Notes: generated by a model from the sequence alone, not told the origin. Shown: positions 9,088 to 18,578, numbered from the stretch's first letter. The stretch is DNA of 50,049 bases from an uncultured Agathobacter sp. (GCA_944381555.1 CALWLL010000048.1:1-50049); one strand, 5' to 3'. Numbers and translations: made by a program.

Positions 9088-10503
9088 TTATACTTTTTCA
9101 AAACGATTTACTTCATTCTGCAATTCTTCTGAAATTTTCTGTGAGTTCTCTGACTCATCCTGTATCTGCACCATAGCGTCAACTAATGTTGCCGCATCTT
9201 CCGCAACGCTTGAGATGGCTCTTGCACTCTCTCCTACCGTCGTAGACACATCCATAAGACCTGTATTCATATCCTGCATAGTCTCGTTAATGGTAGATGC
9301 CTGTTCAGCAAATTCGCCGAGAATTCTGCTCATAAGGTCTGCGTCTGCTTCATACTGATTTACTATTCCAACAAATGCATCATAATCCTTCATTACATCT
9401 GTACCGATAAAATCTAACATCTTCTGTGCATTCTGTGCCAGCTTCATAACAGCGCCGGTTACCATATTACTGATATTTTGAATATCGTTAGCTGTATTAC
9501 GACTGCTATCGGCAAGAGAACCTATTTCGTCAGCAACAACTGCAAAGCCCCTTCCTGCATCGCCGGCTCTTGCAGCTTCAATAGAAGCGTTTAAAGCCAG
9601 CAGGTTGGTCTGGCTTGCAATATCAATGATGTTTCCTGTAAGCTCATTGATTTTATCAACACTCTTACTTTCGGCAACAGCATTCTCTAACTGCGTTCCA
9701 ATCTCACGGAGAATCTCAACCGCTGTTTTCTTGCTTTCCATTGTTTCCCTCTGCATTGTAACAGCACGGTTTTTAATCGTATCAACCGTTTCGTTGCCGC
9801 TGTCTGCGCTTTCATTCATTTTCTGTACCCGCTCGAGAATATCGTGGCTTCCGCTTGCAATCTGATCCAGAGTGGCAGTTACTTCCTCCATGCTTGCCGC
9901 AAGTTCTTCCATTGCAGAAGATACATTAAGCGCGCTCTTATTGGATTCGTTTACCTGTCCGGATACTGCAAGGGCAGAATCGCGCATTTTCTCCGCCTCA
10001 GTCTGCATTTTCCGCATAAGATTTTGCAGGCTTTCAATAAAACCGTTTACACCGGAAGCAAGCTGCCCAATCTCGTCTTTCGATTTTACTTCGATACGCT
10101 GTGTCAAATCACCTTTGTTATGTTCGATCTGGTCTACAATTTCTGACAAGTGACTGCTTGCATTACGCGCCGGTTTTGCTAAAGTCTTATTAACGATAAG
10201 TCCGACAATTATAATGAAAGCTATGCCGATTACCAGCAGGGCAATATCAAATACTACTGTTCCGCTGATTCTTGTTGCATTTTTATCTACAGAATACTCA
10301 AAACTTGCTTCAATATCAGCTATTGCCGCTTCATCATTTAAACGTACCGCTTCTTCATAATCAATCAGATATGAAGCGATGGAATCATTATATCCTTTAA
10401 TACTGTTCAGTGCAGCAAGATTTGCATAAATTGTCAGCAACAATACTGCACCCATGATTCCAACCATCAATATCACTTTTTTACCAATACTACTCTTTTT
10501 CAT
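9088..10503 (-). CDS. Methyl-accepting chemotaxis protein with a small extracellular domain
   Basis: A 471-residue chemoreceptor. A transmembrane helix lies at about residues 8-27 and a second at about 83-105, so the external part is only some 55 residues, too small for a Cache or dCACHE domain. A HAMP region and a long cytoplasmic coiled coil follow, with the conserved tip [28 protein letters not shown] that contacts CheA/CheW. No C-terminal CheR-binding pentapeptide is seen. It starts 30 bp after the GH2 glycosidase and has an AAGGAGGAG site, so the two genes are probably one transcript. No che or flagellar genes are in the window. The ligand is unknown. Confidence 0.93.
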   Translation of the reverse strand: MKKSSIGKKVILMVGIMGAVLLLTIYANLAALNSIKGYNDSIASYLIDYEEAVRLNDEAAIADIEASFEYSVDKNATRISGTVVFDIALLVIGIAFIIIVGLIVNKTLAKPARNASSHLSEIVDQIEHNKGDLTQRIEVKSKDEIGQLASGVNGFIESLQNLMRKMQTEAEKMRDSALAVSGQVNESNKSALNVSSAMEELAASMEEVTATLDQIASGSHDILERVQKMNESADSGNETVDTIKNRAVTMQRETMESKKTAVEILREIGTQLENAVAESKSVDKINELTGNIIDIASQTNLLALNASIEAARAGDAGRGFAVVADEIGSLADSSRNTANDIQNISNMVTGAVMKLAQNAQKMLDFIGTDVMKDYDAFVGIVNQYEADADLMSRILGEFAEQASTINETMQDMNTGLMDVSTTVGESARAISSVAEDAATLVDAMVQIQDESENSQKISEELQNEVNRFEKV

Positions 10504-10533
10504 ATAAAATTCTCCTCCTTCGTGCTTTATATA

Positions 10534-12174
10534 CTATCCGATTTCAGAATAAATTCTATCGGCAAGTTTTTTCATTGTCTGCTTATTCACTTTACACACT
10601 TTTCTGTCATATGTATACATCCCGTTAATCTCATCCTCCACATCGCTAAGCTGTGTGTAAACACATCCACACACACCTTCTTTGATTGCGGGAAGAATCA
10701 TTTTTTCATACATCGCCACGATGCGTTCTGTCAATTCTTCCATGTCTTTACAGGCGCCATATCCATATGTTTTATCGGCATTAAACGCATGTCCCGGAAC
10801 CAGATAAGAATATCCTCCGCATTCCGAAATGAACATAGGACGTTCCTTTGTACGCAGTTTTTCTACTCTGAAATAAATATGCTCGCTGTCTAAATCACTC
10901 TTCTTCTGTGCAAACCATCCCGATGTCGTATCGTAAATACGCGTTGCATCGATTCCTTTTGCGATATCATACATACGGTCACTTTCAAACTGACCCCAGC
11001 CCTCATTAAAAATGGTATAACCGATAATACATGGATGATTATACAAATCATGCAGCGTATCTTTCATGTGCTGTTCAAAAATCTGCTTGCTTTCGGCATC
11101 CTGATATCTGCCCTTGCAGTCATTGCGTTTTTTAAAGCCAACTGTAGGAAGTACGGTATCCAGAAGATACGAATACCCCCCATTGTTGACCATATCCTGA
11201 AAAACCAGCATTCCGAGCCTGTCACAGTCATAATAGAACTGTTCCGGCTCAATCTTGATGTGCTTACGAAGCATATTAAAGCCCAGTTCCTTCATTCTAA
11301 GGATGTCTCTTTCATACTCTGCTTCACTCTCCGGCAGATAAATGCCATCTTCAAAGTATCCCTGGTCCAGCACTGCATGCATGAAAATGGGTGTTCCATT
11401 CAAACATACACGATTTATACCATTTTGTTTTTTTATTTCAATCGTACGAAGTGCAAAATAAGAACTCACTTCGTCATCTCCTGCAATAATCCTGATGTCA
11501 TACAGATAAGGATTCTCTACTGTCCAGTTTACCGGATGAGCAATTGCAATCCGCCCTGTATTTTTCTCAAAGGAATGCTCTGCTACTATACCGTTTCTGT
11601 CAGATACAATCGCCTGGAACCCTTTTACCGCCCCGGCCACCGTAATCTCCACGTCACTAAGCGATGGCGTGAGTTTAATTTCTTCTATGTAGGAGGACGG
11701 TACATTTTCCAGCCACACTGTCTGCCAGATACCGCAGATTGGAGTATACCACATTCCGCCACGCTTTTTACGCTGTTTTCCATAGGGGTATTTTCTATCT
11801 AATTTGTCTGCCACATTGACACGAAGGCTGTTATTTCCGTCTCTTTTAACTGCATCTGTAATGTCAAAAGAAAAATGTAAATATCCGCCCTCATGCTTCC
11901 CGACAAAAATATCATTTACATATACTTCTGCAACTTCGTCTGCCGCCCCGAAATGCAGCAGAATTTTTTCTTGATTAAATTCTGTCGGAATTGTAAATGC
12001 AGTGCTGTAAACCATCTGCTCTCCTACGCTTCCATCAAACCCGGATAACCGGCTCTGCGGTGCAAATGGGATCACAATCTCCTGCCCGTCTAACTGCCAT
12101 GTGCCATTTAGAATCACATACCTGCTTCTTCTAAGCTGGGGTCTTGGATAGGATTGCCATTTTTTCTCTTTCAT
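10534..12174 (-). CDS. Glycoside hydrolase family 2 (beta-galactosidase/glucuronidase type)
   Basis: A 546-residue cytoplasmic retaining glycosidase (no signal peptide). The start at 12174 (MKEKKWQ) follows AGGGGAAGGGG; an upstream ATG at 12216 lacks a site. Domains: an N-terminal jelly-roll sugar-binding domain (about 20-155), an Ig-like domain (about 160-250) and a TIM barrel (about 255-546). The acid/base is Glu391 in FNEGWGQF and the nucleophile is Glu451 in FISECGGYS. The exact sugar (galactoside, glucuronide or mannoside) cannot be told from the motifs. A TATAAT at 12208-12213 is a possible -10. The following gene is a chemoreceptor 30 bp away. Confidence 0.88.
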   Translation of the reverse strand: MKEKKWQSYPRPQLRRSRYVILNGTWQLDGQEIVIPFAPQSRLSGFDGSVGEQMVYSTAFTIPTEFNQEKILLHFGAADEVAEVYVNDIFVGKHEGGYLHFSFDITDAVKRDGNNSLRVNVADKLDRKYPYGKQRKKRGGMWYTPICGIWQTVWLENVPSSYIEEIKLTPSLSDVEITVAGAVKGFQAIVSDRNGIVAEHSFEKNTGRIAIAHPVNWTVENPYLYDIRIIAGDDEVSSYFALRTIEIKKQNGINRVCLNGTPIFMHAVLDQGYFEDGIYLPESEAEYERDILRMKELGFNMLRKHIKIEPEQFYYDCDRLGMLVFQDMVNNGGYSYLLDTVLPTVGFKKRNDCKGRYQDAESKQIFEQHMKDTLHDLYNHPCIIGYTIFNEGWGQFESDRMYDIAKGIDATRIYDTTSGWFAQKKSDLDSEHIYFRVEKLRTKERPMFISECGGYSYLVPGHAFNADKTYGYGACKDMEELTERIVAMYEKMILPAIKEGVCGCVYTQLSDVEDEINGMYTYDRKVCKVNKQTMKKLADRIYSEIG

Positions 12175-12269
12175 TATCCCCTTCCCCTCATAAAATAAGT
12201 TACTGATATTATACAATATAATTCATTAAAATTTAACAATTTTTCTAAAAAATTTTCAGAAAATACAAA

Positions 12270-12305
12270 AATCCAGCATCTAGGCACTACCTTAAATGCT
12301 GGATT
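12270..12305 (-). terminator. Terminator of ddh
   Basis: A perfect 10-bp stem (12270-12279 with 12296-12305, ending in AATCCAGCAT and its complement) is followed on the minus strand by TTTTTGTATTTT. It lies 33 bp past the ddh stop. Confidence 0.85.
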
Positions 12306-12337
12306 CTTATTTTCCCATATTTGTATGCGGATTATTC

Positions 12338-13324
12338 TTATAATAGGTGAGTCCTAAGCTCTTCTCCACTTACCGGACTTAAATATGCAGGCGCTACATC
12401 GAATACTGTCTTGCATCCCTTCATCCCCTCTTTACTCATGCGGTAGGCTGCTCTTGCATAAGCTGCAATTACCGCTGCTGTGAATTCAGGGTTTGAATCC
12501 AGTTTTAAGCTGTATTCAATAATGTGGTTATTCTCTTCATTCCAGCCTGTCCTACCGCTGCGGATAACAAATCCCCCATGTGGAATACCGCTGTGGTTTG
12601 CCTGCAATTCTTCTTCTGAAATGAAGTTTACCGTTGTATCGTAATCTGCAAAGTAATTTGGCATATTCTTAATCTCTGTTTCAATACGTGCCTTATCAGC
12701 CCCCTCCTTTGCAACGACATAACATTCTCTTGTATGCATCTCTCTTGTCGTAAGCTTTGGATTTTCTCCTGCACGAACTCTTCTTAAAGCATCTTCTACC
12801 GGCACAGTATACTGTTTTCCGTCTGCAACGCCTTCCACACGCCGAATCGCATCTGAATGTCCCTGACTAACGCCTTTTCCCCAGAATGTGTAATCACTTC
12901 CATTTGGAAGAATTGCATTTGCATATAAACGGTTTAGTGAGAACATGCCCGGATCCCAGCCGACAGAAATCAGTGCCACCTTGTTATTTTTAACAGCGCT
13001 TTCATTTACAGCCTCAAAATGTTCCGGAATTCTTGCATGTGTATCAAAACTGTCCACTACATTAAAGTATTTTGCATACTCCTTTGTCTGTTCCGGAAGA
13101 TCCGTTGCACTGCCGCCGCAAAGAATCAACACATCAATGTCATTCTTCATATTAACGGCCTCATCCACATGATATACCTTTACTCCCTCATGTAAAATTT
13201 TAACGGTTGCAGGGTCTCTTCTTGTAAAAACAGCTACCAGTTCCATATCTGCATTCTGTTTAACAGCACATTCAATTCCTCTGCCAAGATTGCCATAACC
13301 CAAGATTCCAACTCTGATACTCAT
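12338..13324 (-). CDS. ddh: Meso-diaminopimelate dehydrogenase
   Basis: A 328-residue NADPH-dependent enzyme that reductively aminates tetrahydrodipicolinate to meso-diaminopimelate in one step, feeding lysine and peptidoglycan. The N-terminal Rossmann motif VGILGYGNLGRGIE, the conserved CGGSATD, DSFDTHARIPEHF, SVGWDPGMFSLNR and WGKGVSQGHSDAIRRVEGV are all characteristic of Ddh. The length is normal. AGGAGG precedes the ATG. It is a single-gene unit, with a promoter (13386-13414), a palindrome at the start point and a terminator (12270-12305). Confidence 0.96.
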   Translation of the reverse strand: MSIRVGILGYGNLGRGIECAVKQNADMELVAVFTRRDPATVKILHEGVKVYHVDEAVNMKNDIDVLILCGGSATDLPEQTKEYAKYFNVVDSFDTHARIPEHFEAVNESAVKNNKVALISVGWDPGMFSLNRLYANAILPNGSDYTFWGKGVSQGHSDAIRRVEGVADGKQYTVPVEDALRRVRAGENPKLTTREMHTRECYVVAKEGADKARIETEIKNMPNYFADYDTTVNFISEEELQANHSGIPHGGFVIRSGRTGWNEENNHIIEYSLKLDSNPEFTAAVIAAYARAAYRMSKEGMKGCKTVFDVAPAYLSPVSGEELRTHLL

Positions 13325-13356
13325 AAAAAACGAACCTCCTGATTCTAAATACTTCC

Positions 13357-13386
13357 TATGTGTTAGTCTTCTAAAACTAACACATA
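13357..13386. promoter_or_regulatory. Palindromic operator candidate at the ddh start point
   Basis: Perfect 10-bp arms TATGTGTTAG (13357-13366) and CTAACACATA (13377-13386) with a 10-nt spacer. One arm begins directly at the -10 box of the ddh promoter and the pair covers the predicted start. This placement fits a repressor site better than an RNA hairpin. Confidence 0.55.
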
Positions 13387-13414
13387 TTATAGTGCAGCCA
13401 TTTTTTCAATGCAA
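13386..13414 (-). promoter_or_regulatory. Promoter of ddh
   Basis: Minus-strand TTGCAT (13409-13414), 17 bp, TATAAT (13386-13391). Confidence 0.75.
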
Positions 13415-13445
13415 TAAAAATTTAAGTTTATACCATAAAAACAAA

Positions 13446-14558
13446 CTACTCCAGATTCTTTGCAACCTCTTTTAGTTCCTTCCGGATATTGATTTTCTGC
13501 GGACAGTGGCTTTCACACATGCCACACTCGATACAATCGGATGCTTTTCCATGATCTTTTGCATGATGCTTATACTCATTCCGGCGGTCCTGTTCTTTTG
13601 TTCCCTGCAACTGTTTCAGGCGGTTATAAATCCTGAAATAATCAGGGATCGGAATCTGCATTGGACAATCGTCCACACAATAGCGGCATGCCGTACATGG
13701 AACTGCAATATCATTGCGGATAATCTCTGCCGCTTTCATTACCAATGCCATTTCTTCTTCATTTAATGGCTGGAATTCCTTCATATAGCTTAGATTATCT
13801 GCCATCTGCGCTTCATCACTCATACCGGAGAGAACCATCACGACATTTTCAAGACTTGCCACAAAGCGTACTGCCCATGAGGCAATGGATGCATCCGGAT
13901 TATAATCCTTAAACATCTTCTCGACTATAGGAGAAACTACTGCAAGAGAGCCTCCTTTGATTGGTTCCATAACCAGAATCTGTTTTCCATGCTTTAATGC
14001 CACTTCGTAGCACGCACGGGATTGTACATTCTCATCTTCCCAGTCTAAATAATTTAGCTGAAGCTGGACATACTCCGCCTCCGGCCACTCAGTTAAAATC
14101 TTATCCAGAACATCCGCTGTATCGTGGAAAGAAAAACCGATGTGCTTAATCTTTCCTTCTGCCTTTTTCTGCTCTGCAAATTCAAAGACCTTCATTTCTT
14201 TTGCCTTTTTAAATCGTTCCGCATTCATCGCATGAAGCAGGTAGATGTCGATATAGTCTACGCCAAGACGCTCTAACTGTCCCTGGAAGAATTTCTCCAT
14301 TGTCATCTCATCATTAATCATCCATATGGAAAATTTATCCGTGACTGTATATGCGTCTCTCGGATAGCGCTTTACTACTGCTTCGCGAAAAGCCATCTCA
14401 CTATGAAGTCCGTGATATGGGGCAGCCGTATCGAAATAGGTAAATCCCTCCCCGATAAATTTATCTGCCATATCTTTTACGCGCGAAATGTCAATCGATG
14501 TGCCGTCATTTTCATCCGCAAGCGGAAGTCTCATAAGTCCGAATCCTAATTTTTTCAT
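13446..14558 (-). CDS. Aldo/keto reductase with C-terminal [4Fe-4S] ferredoxin motifs
   Basis: A 370-residue protein. Residues 1-270 form an aldo/keto reductase barrel with the start KKLGFGLMRLPL, the catalytic Asp/Tyr region FDTAAPYHG, and YIDIYLLHAM. Residues about 280-350 add two cysteine clusters, CTACRYCVDDCP and CIECGMCESHCP, each with CxxCxxCxxxCP spacing typical of 4Fe-4S binding. This fusion is common in anaerobes, but its substrate is generally unknown. The ATG lies about 10 nt after AGGAG. It stands alone between ddh and the GntR-ABC operon. Confidence 0.92.
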   Translation of the reverse strand: MKKLGFGLMRLPLADENDGTSIDISRVKDMADKFIGEGFTYFDTAAPYHGLHSEMAFREAVVKRYPRDAYTVTDKFSIWMINDEMTMEKFFQGQLERLGVDYIDIYLLHAMNAERFKKAKEMKVFEFAEQKKAEGKIKHIGFSFHDTADVLDKILTEWPEAEYVQLQLNYLDWEDENVQSRACYEVALKHGKQILVMEPIKGGSLAVVSPIVEKMFKDYNPDASIASWAVRFVASLENVVMVLSGMSDEAQMADNLSYMKEFQPLNEEEMALVMKAAEIIRNDIAVPCTACRYCVDDCPMQIPIPDYFRIYNRLKQLQGTKEQDRRNEYKHHAKDHGKASDCIECGMCESHCPQKINIRKELKEVAKNLE

Positions 14559-14633
14559 CTTTCATATGCTCCTGTTTTTATTATATAAGATAGCATACCA
14601 TTTTATTTTCATTCTGAAAATACCATATTTTGT

Positions 14634-16106
14634 CTAATTCCAATAAACCTCCAGAGGCTTTGTATTTACCGGTTCACAAAATCCGTAATTGTACTCAGTT
14701 ACAGCCGTATCCAAACTGCTTTTATATTCTCCCAAGTAAATAAGCCCGGTCTTATCAAATACCATCAGATAAAAACCGCCGTACCTATCCCGGAATGTTT
14801 TCATGCTTGATGCCAAAAGTTTCTCTCCGTCCCAGTCCAGAGAACTTTCTTCAAACAGGAATATTTCTCCATATTCTTCTATCTCTTTGCAGGAAATAGT
14901 ATATTCCATATGATACGTTCCATCTTCGTTTCTGGAAAAAATCATAGCCTCATCAAACGTATACTGTGCAACAATAACCTCATCATCTATCCAATAACAT
15001 CTGGATGATTCATCCGAATCAATCCGGGCATATGCAATCTGTTGTTTTTTCTCCAGTGTATCTAAGTCTACAACACTAAGACAGCACTCATCTTCCTCCT
15101 CTGAAAAAATCAACAGATTTTCCTTTTGGGTATCTAATTCCAGATTCACATATGCGGTTGGTTCCAATGCGTATATCATTTTCAAAGATTCTGCATCCGG
15201 CATTCCTGTTTCAGCGCTGTATTTAAAACTATAAATTCCATACCCGCCCGGAATCAAACTCGTGTCAACCAGTTTTCCAACCCAAGTCTTTGGTGAAAAG
15301 GTAAAATAGCAGGTGTCTTCTGTATAAACCGCATCTATCTCAAATAAAAATACATCTCCATAGTTTATCTCCTCTATTTCTACATCGTTGCAGGTACGTC
15401 CATAATTTACCGTCGAAAAACCATATCCCTCGATTTCTCCCTTACTGTTTTTGTTGATTCCAATACGACATACCTCATCCTCCAATACCGGAATTTTGAA
15501 AAAATTATTAAAGGCTTCCAGCACCTTAACCGCGTCTGTTTCTTTTGGCTCATCTGTTTGCAAATAATAGGATTGAATATCCAAAGACTGTTCAGGAAAA
15601 GCTATCCACAAATCAAAAATATAGTAATCCAGATAATCTTTCAGGTAAACATCCTTGCACCCTGTTGTTCCATTTGGAGTTTCCTCCATCAGCTCCATAT
15701 ACGCTAACTCCAATCCTTTTGGATTTTCTATTTTATCTCCTTCCCAGAACTGATTAAACATATTTGATGTAATCCTGCCATAGGTATCAAACTCCATTTC
15801 ACTATACTTTTGTCCGCCCAAATCCTCTTTTCCAAACTCATAAAACATAAAATCAGTTTGGGTAATCGGTTCTTCTCCTATTTTGTACGTGGTATTCCAG
15901 TACATATTGCTGTTATAGTACGTATTGCTGTTATATTTCATTTTGCATTCAACCGTAACCCCCTCTGCTACGGATTTATCCCCATAGAGTACCTTTTCCT
16001 CAAATCTGACCTCGTCTATCGTATCGCCAATGGTACTGTTTGCCCCAAAAATTCCATACCCTGATATCAATATCAAAGCTAATAAAACCGCCAGAGATTT
16101 TTTCAT
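14634..16106 (-). CDS. Secreted protein of unknown function, last gene of the GntR-ABC operon
   Basis: A 490-residue protein I do not recognise. The N-terminus (KKSLAVLLALILISGYGIFGA) is a clear signal peptide with no lipobox cysteine, so it is probably exported and released or wall-bound. The body is acidic and rich in Tyr, Asn and Glu. The C-terminal half has repeated strand-turn patterns (LLIFSEEEDECCLSVVDLDTL, then WIDDEVIVAQYTFDEAMIF) that could be a beta-propeller-like fold. It starts 3 bp after the ABC ATPase with a GGAGGAGG site, so it belongs to that operon. It might be a substrate, a partner or an immunity-type factor of the transporter. None of these is shown. Confidence 0.8.
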   Translation of the reverse strand: MKKSLAVLLALILISGYGIFGANSTIGDTIDEVRFEEKVLYGDKSVAEGVTVECKMKYNSNTYYNSNMYWNTTYKIGEEPITQTDFMFYEFGKEDLGGQKYSEMEFDTYGRITSNMFNQFWEGDKIENPKGLELAYMELMEETPNGTTGCKDVYLKDYLDYYIFDLWIAFPEQSLDIQSYYLQTDEPKETDAVKVLEAFNNFFKIPVLEDEVCRIGINKNSKGEIEGYGFSTVNYGRTCNDVEIEEINYGDVFLFEIDAVYTEDTCYFTFSPKTWVGKLVDTSLIPGGYGIYSFKYSAETGMPDAESLKMIYALEPTAYVNLELDTQKENLLIFSEEEDECCLSVVDLDTLEKKQQIAYARIDSDESSRCYWIDDEVIVAQYTFDEAMIFSRNEDGTYHMEYTISCKEIEEYGEIFLFEESSLDWDGEKLLASSMKTFRDRYGGFYLMVFDKTGLIYLGEYKSSLDTAVTEYNYGFCEPVNTKPLEVYWN

Positions 16107-16109
16107 AAA

Positions 16110-16844
16110 CTATTCCTCCTCCCACTCTAGTTTACTTATGGCGTTACCCACACGGTCAGCCTTATATTGATAGGTTTTCTTGATAAAGCCCATTAAGGTT
16201 TCTCCCTGTTCCTCCAAATCCATCATGGATACCTGCGATACTATTTCGCCTTTTCGAATTAGAATTGCACTTCCGATAAACTCTGACACTTCTTCAATCA
16301 AATGCGTGGATAATAAAACGGTTTCATGTGGTTCTAATATTCCCAATAATACCTTATAGAAATCTTCTCTGTTAAACACATCATTACCTGCAAACGGTTC
16401 ATCCATTAGAATGTAATCGGCTCCCTGACATATAGCGAGAATTACTTCAAACTGATTTTTCTGACCGGTTGAAAAACTTCTTAACGGCCGGTTCATTGGA
16501 AGGTCAAAAAACTCCATCAGTATTTGAAATCTTTTGTCCAGAAATTTTGGAAAATGCTCCTTGTAAAATTCTGCATGCTGTTTCGGCGTCAGATTAGGGA
16601 TAAAAGAATGTTCTGTTGTAGCAAAAGAAATCCTTGCAATATTTTTTCTGGTAATTGGTTCTCCATCTAAAGTAATCTTTCCCTGATATGGGATGAAGTC
16701 CAAAATGCATTTCATTAAAGTTGTCTTTCCTGCACCATTTTCACCAAAAAGTCCAATGATTTCCCCTTGTGGAATTTCTAAATTCACGCCCTTTAATGCA
16801 TGTTTTGCGCCATATATTTTCTTAACATTTTCTATTCTCAGCAT
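16110..16844 (-). CDS. ABC transporter ATP-binding protein (YtrB/BcrA-like)
   Basis: A 244-residue ATPase. The start MLRIENVKKIYG at 16844 follows AAGGAGGAACAATT; a longer frame to 16994 lacks a site and would overlap the membrane gene. Walker A GENGAGKTT, signature SFSTGQKNQ (a variant of LSGGQ), Walker B ILMDEPFAG and the switch histidine in LLSTHLIEEV are present. It works with the two membrane proteins upstream. A short GntR regulator plus this type of ATPase resembles the Bacillus YtrA/YtrB systems, which respond to cell-wall antibiotics. The similarity is by layout and motif only. Confidence 0.92.
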   Translation of the reverse strand: MLRIENVKKIYGAKHALKGVNLEIPQGEIIGLFGENGAGKTTLMKCILDFIPYQGKITLDGEPITRKNIARISFATTEHSFIPNLTPKQHAEFYKEHFPKFLDKRFQILMEFFDLPMNRPLRSFSTGQKNQFEVILAICQGADYILMDEPFAGNDVFNREDFYKVLLGILEPHETVLLSTHLIEEVSEFIGSAILIRKGEIVSQVSMMDLEEQGETLMGFIKKTYQYKADRVGNAISKLEWEEE

Positions 16845-16858
16845 AATTGTTCCTCCTT

Positions 16859-17341
16859 CTAAAATGGCAGACATTGCTGCGGGGTAAACACCAGATAAAC
16901 TCCCAGATAAATAGCCCAGAGTACTGCGATAACTCCGGCTGTAACTGCCAGCCCCGCCAATGGAAGCGTAATACAGCGTCTGTGCATTTCCCATTTATAG
17001 GGAAGACGTTTCATCAGATATACTATCTTGCTATCCGTATAGTGATAAGCATAGTGATATATCATCATTACAGCTAATGCTATGATTACGATGATAAATC
17101 CCATCATACGTCCCTCTATCAATTTCTGAAAATCCACCATCTTTGCATTTTCAATCAAATGCGCTTCCCCATTTATCCATTCAAACAGCGCTCTTCTTTC
17201 TTGGATATATGCGAGTACAAAACCAAGACTATACACGACTGCGCAAAATAGAAAGAATACAAACACCATCACCTCTCTTGCCAGATTGATGCCGGGCGGG
17301 GCATATTTTTCTAACCAGCTGCGTTCCTCTGTATTATTCAT
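16859..17341 (-). CDS. Membrane protein, putative ABC transporter component
   Basis: A 160-residue protein with three predicted membrane helices (about 24-46, 77-96 and 124-151) joined by charged loops. No known motif is recognised. It overlaps the preceding membrane protein by 8 bp and ends 14 bp before the ATPase, which makes translational coupling and a role in the same complex likely. It is shorter than usual ABC-2 permeases (six helices), so it may pair with the 242-residue partner. Confidence 0.8.
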   Translation of the reverse strand: MNNTEERSWLEKYAPPGINLAREVMVFVFFLFCAVVYSLGFVLAYIQERRALFEWINGEAHLIENAKMVDFQKLIEGRMMGFIIVIIALAVMMIYHYAYHYTDSKIVYLMKRLPYKWEMHRRCITLPLAGLAVTAGVIAVLWAIYLGVYLVFTPQQCLPF

Positions 17342-18062
17342 CTATCTTTTCCTCCTTTTGTTTCAAATAAACACTCCAGAACACTCCAGAAGCGAGGATA
17401 AAGAACAGCATATAAAATACGATAAAACTCATATCTGAACCGATTCCTTTCGGGAATAACAAAAATACCATTGCGACTACGGCGATAATGGAAAAATCTG
17501 TTTTTCCCCGTCGCTGCCGGAGCGGAAAAGTTGCTGAAGCAATCGCACAGCTACAGATAATAACCGCCAGAATTACCCAGCCAATCCCATCCTCCATTGG
17601 AAGAATACTATGCATATATGCGTTTCTGTAAAAGGCAATTACTACGGTCTGGTTTGTGGAATCTATTGCATTTTCCATATACATACCGCTTGCTATAACA
17701 AACAGCGCTGCCTGTGATGCCCACAGAAGAACATAACATAAGCAGTTATATAGAGCCTGTAACCAGAATACTGCCAGTTCTGAAATCTGTAGTCTTCTTA
17801 AGGTATATCCCTGATTACTTCCGATATTGCAGCCACATTGGCACAAGAATATCGTAATCAGTAAAAAAGCAACCGCAAGCGGCCATACGATATTGCTTTT
17901 GTCTACGATGCTTTCCAGCCCTCCTGATTCACTTCCAATCAGCTCTAACATCGTTCCCCGAAATAAACGTATCTGAATCCCCTCCATAATTACTATAACT
18001 GCAAGCACCTTATACAGTGTGCTTCTGGTTATCATTTCAAAAACCGATATATACTTTTTCAT
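17334..18062 (-). CDS. ABC-2-like membrane permease
   Basis: A 242-residue protein with about six hydrophobic segments (residues about 15-35, 58-78, 90-120, 155-178, 190-207 and 212-232), a layout like ABC-2 permeases. No motif gives a substrate. It begins 12 bp after the GntR regulator and overlaps the next membrane gene by 8 bp. Together with the ATPase it would form an exporter or a flippase-like machine. Confidence 0.82.
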   Translation of the reverse strand: MKKYISVFEMITRSTLYKVLAVIVIMEGIQIRLFRGTMLELIGSESGGLESIVDKSNIVWPLAVAFLLITIFLCQCGCNIGSNQGYTLRRLQISELAVFWLQALYNCLCYVLLWASQAALFVIASGMYMENAIDSTNQTVVIAFYRNAYMHSILPMEDGIGWVILAVIICSCAIASATFPLRQRRGKTDFSIIAVVAMVFLLFPKGIGSDMSFIVFYMLFFILASGVFWSVYLKQKEEKIDE

Positions 18063-18074
18063 GCTCTATCTCCT

Positions 18075-18482
18075 CTATTCTTCCAATCCTTCCTGCATCA
18101 TCTCCGGCTCCATCTCCCAATACTTATCGAGCAATGCATGCGCTTCTTCTCTGGTGATCCCTATAAGTTTCAAAGAACGAACTGCACCCTTTGCATCATC
18201 CTCTAACAATTCCGTTCTGATTTCCTGCATTTTCTGTTCTGTCAGCACCACGCAACTCTTTGCTCCGGCTCGCGACTGTATCAATCCCTCATCCTCCAGC
18301 AATTTGTATGCCTTCTGCACTGTATTTGGATTCACCCCCAGAAGCGCTGACAAGACGCGTCTGGATGGAAGTTCATCTCCATAACATATAGTTCCTGCAA
18401 CAATACCTCTTTTGATATATAACAAAATCTGTAAATATATGGGGCTTGTGTCCATCATAATGAAATTATCAAAAGATATCAT
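18075..18482 (-). CDS. GntR family regulator, YtrA type
   Basis: A 135-residue regulator with an N-terminal GntR winged helix (PIYLQILLYIKRGIVAG, then PSRRVLSALLGVNPNTVQKAYKLLEDEGLI) and only a short helical tail. This is the YtrA subfamily, whose members usually sit first in ABC transporter operons and repress them. The chosen ATG (18482) has GAGGTG nearby; MMDTSP eight codons in is an alternative. Its promoter carries two matching dyads that overlap the -10 and the start region, so autorepression is likely. Confidence 0.92.
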   Translation of the reverse strand: MISFDNFIMMDTSPIYLQILLYIKRGIVAGTICYGDELPSRRVLSALLGVNPNTVQKAYKLLEDEGLIQSRAGAKSCVVLTEQKMQEIRTELLEDDAKGAVRSLKLIGITREEAHALLDKYWEMEPEMMQEGLEE

Positions 18483-18521
18483 CCGTTATCACACCTCACT
18501 TCCTCATCCAGATTGCTTCCC

Positions 18522-18578
18522 AAACTGTATTACTCATATAATACTCTTTCTAACTGTATTATATGAGTAATACAGTTT
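18522..18578. promoter_or_regulatory. Twin GntR operator at the operon promoter
   Basis: A perfect 23-bp inverted repeat (18522-18544 with 18556-18578) and 11-bp spacer. Each arm contains its own dyad, GTATTA-N6-TAATAC (18527-18544 and 18556-18573). The centres are 29 bp apart. One dyad covers the -10 box, the other lies just downstream of the predicted start. The position directly before a YtrA-type gntR suggests autorepression. Confidence 0.75.

Noticed and set aside
11035-11802. A 255-codon open frame on the plus strand
   Set aside because: It is antisense to the catalytic part of the GH2 gene, has no family features and no good ribosome site.
16845-16994. A 50-residue N-terminal extension of the ABC ATPase
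   Set aside because: It overlaps the membrane-protein gene, lacks a ribosome site, and the family start MLRIENVKK has AAGGAGG.
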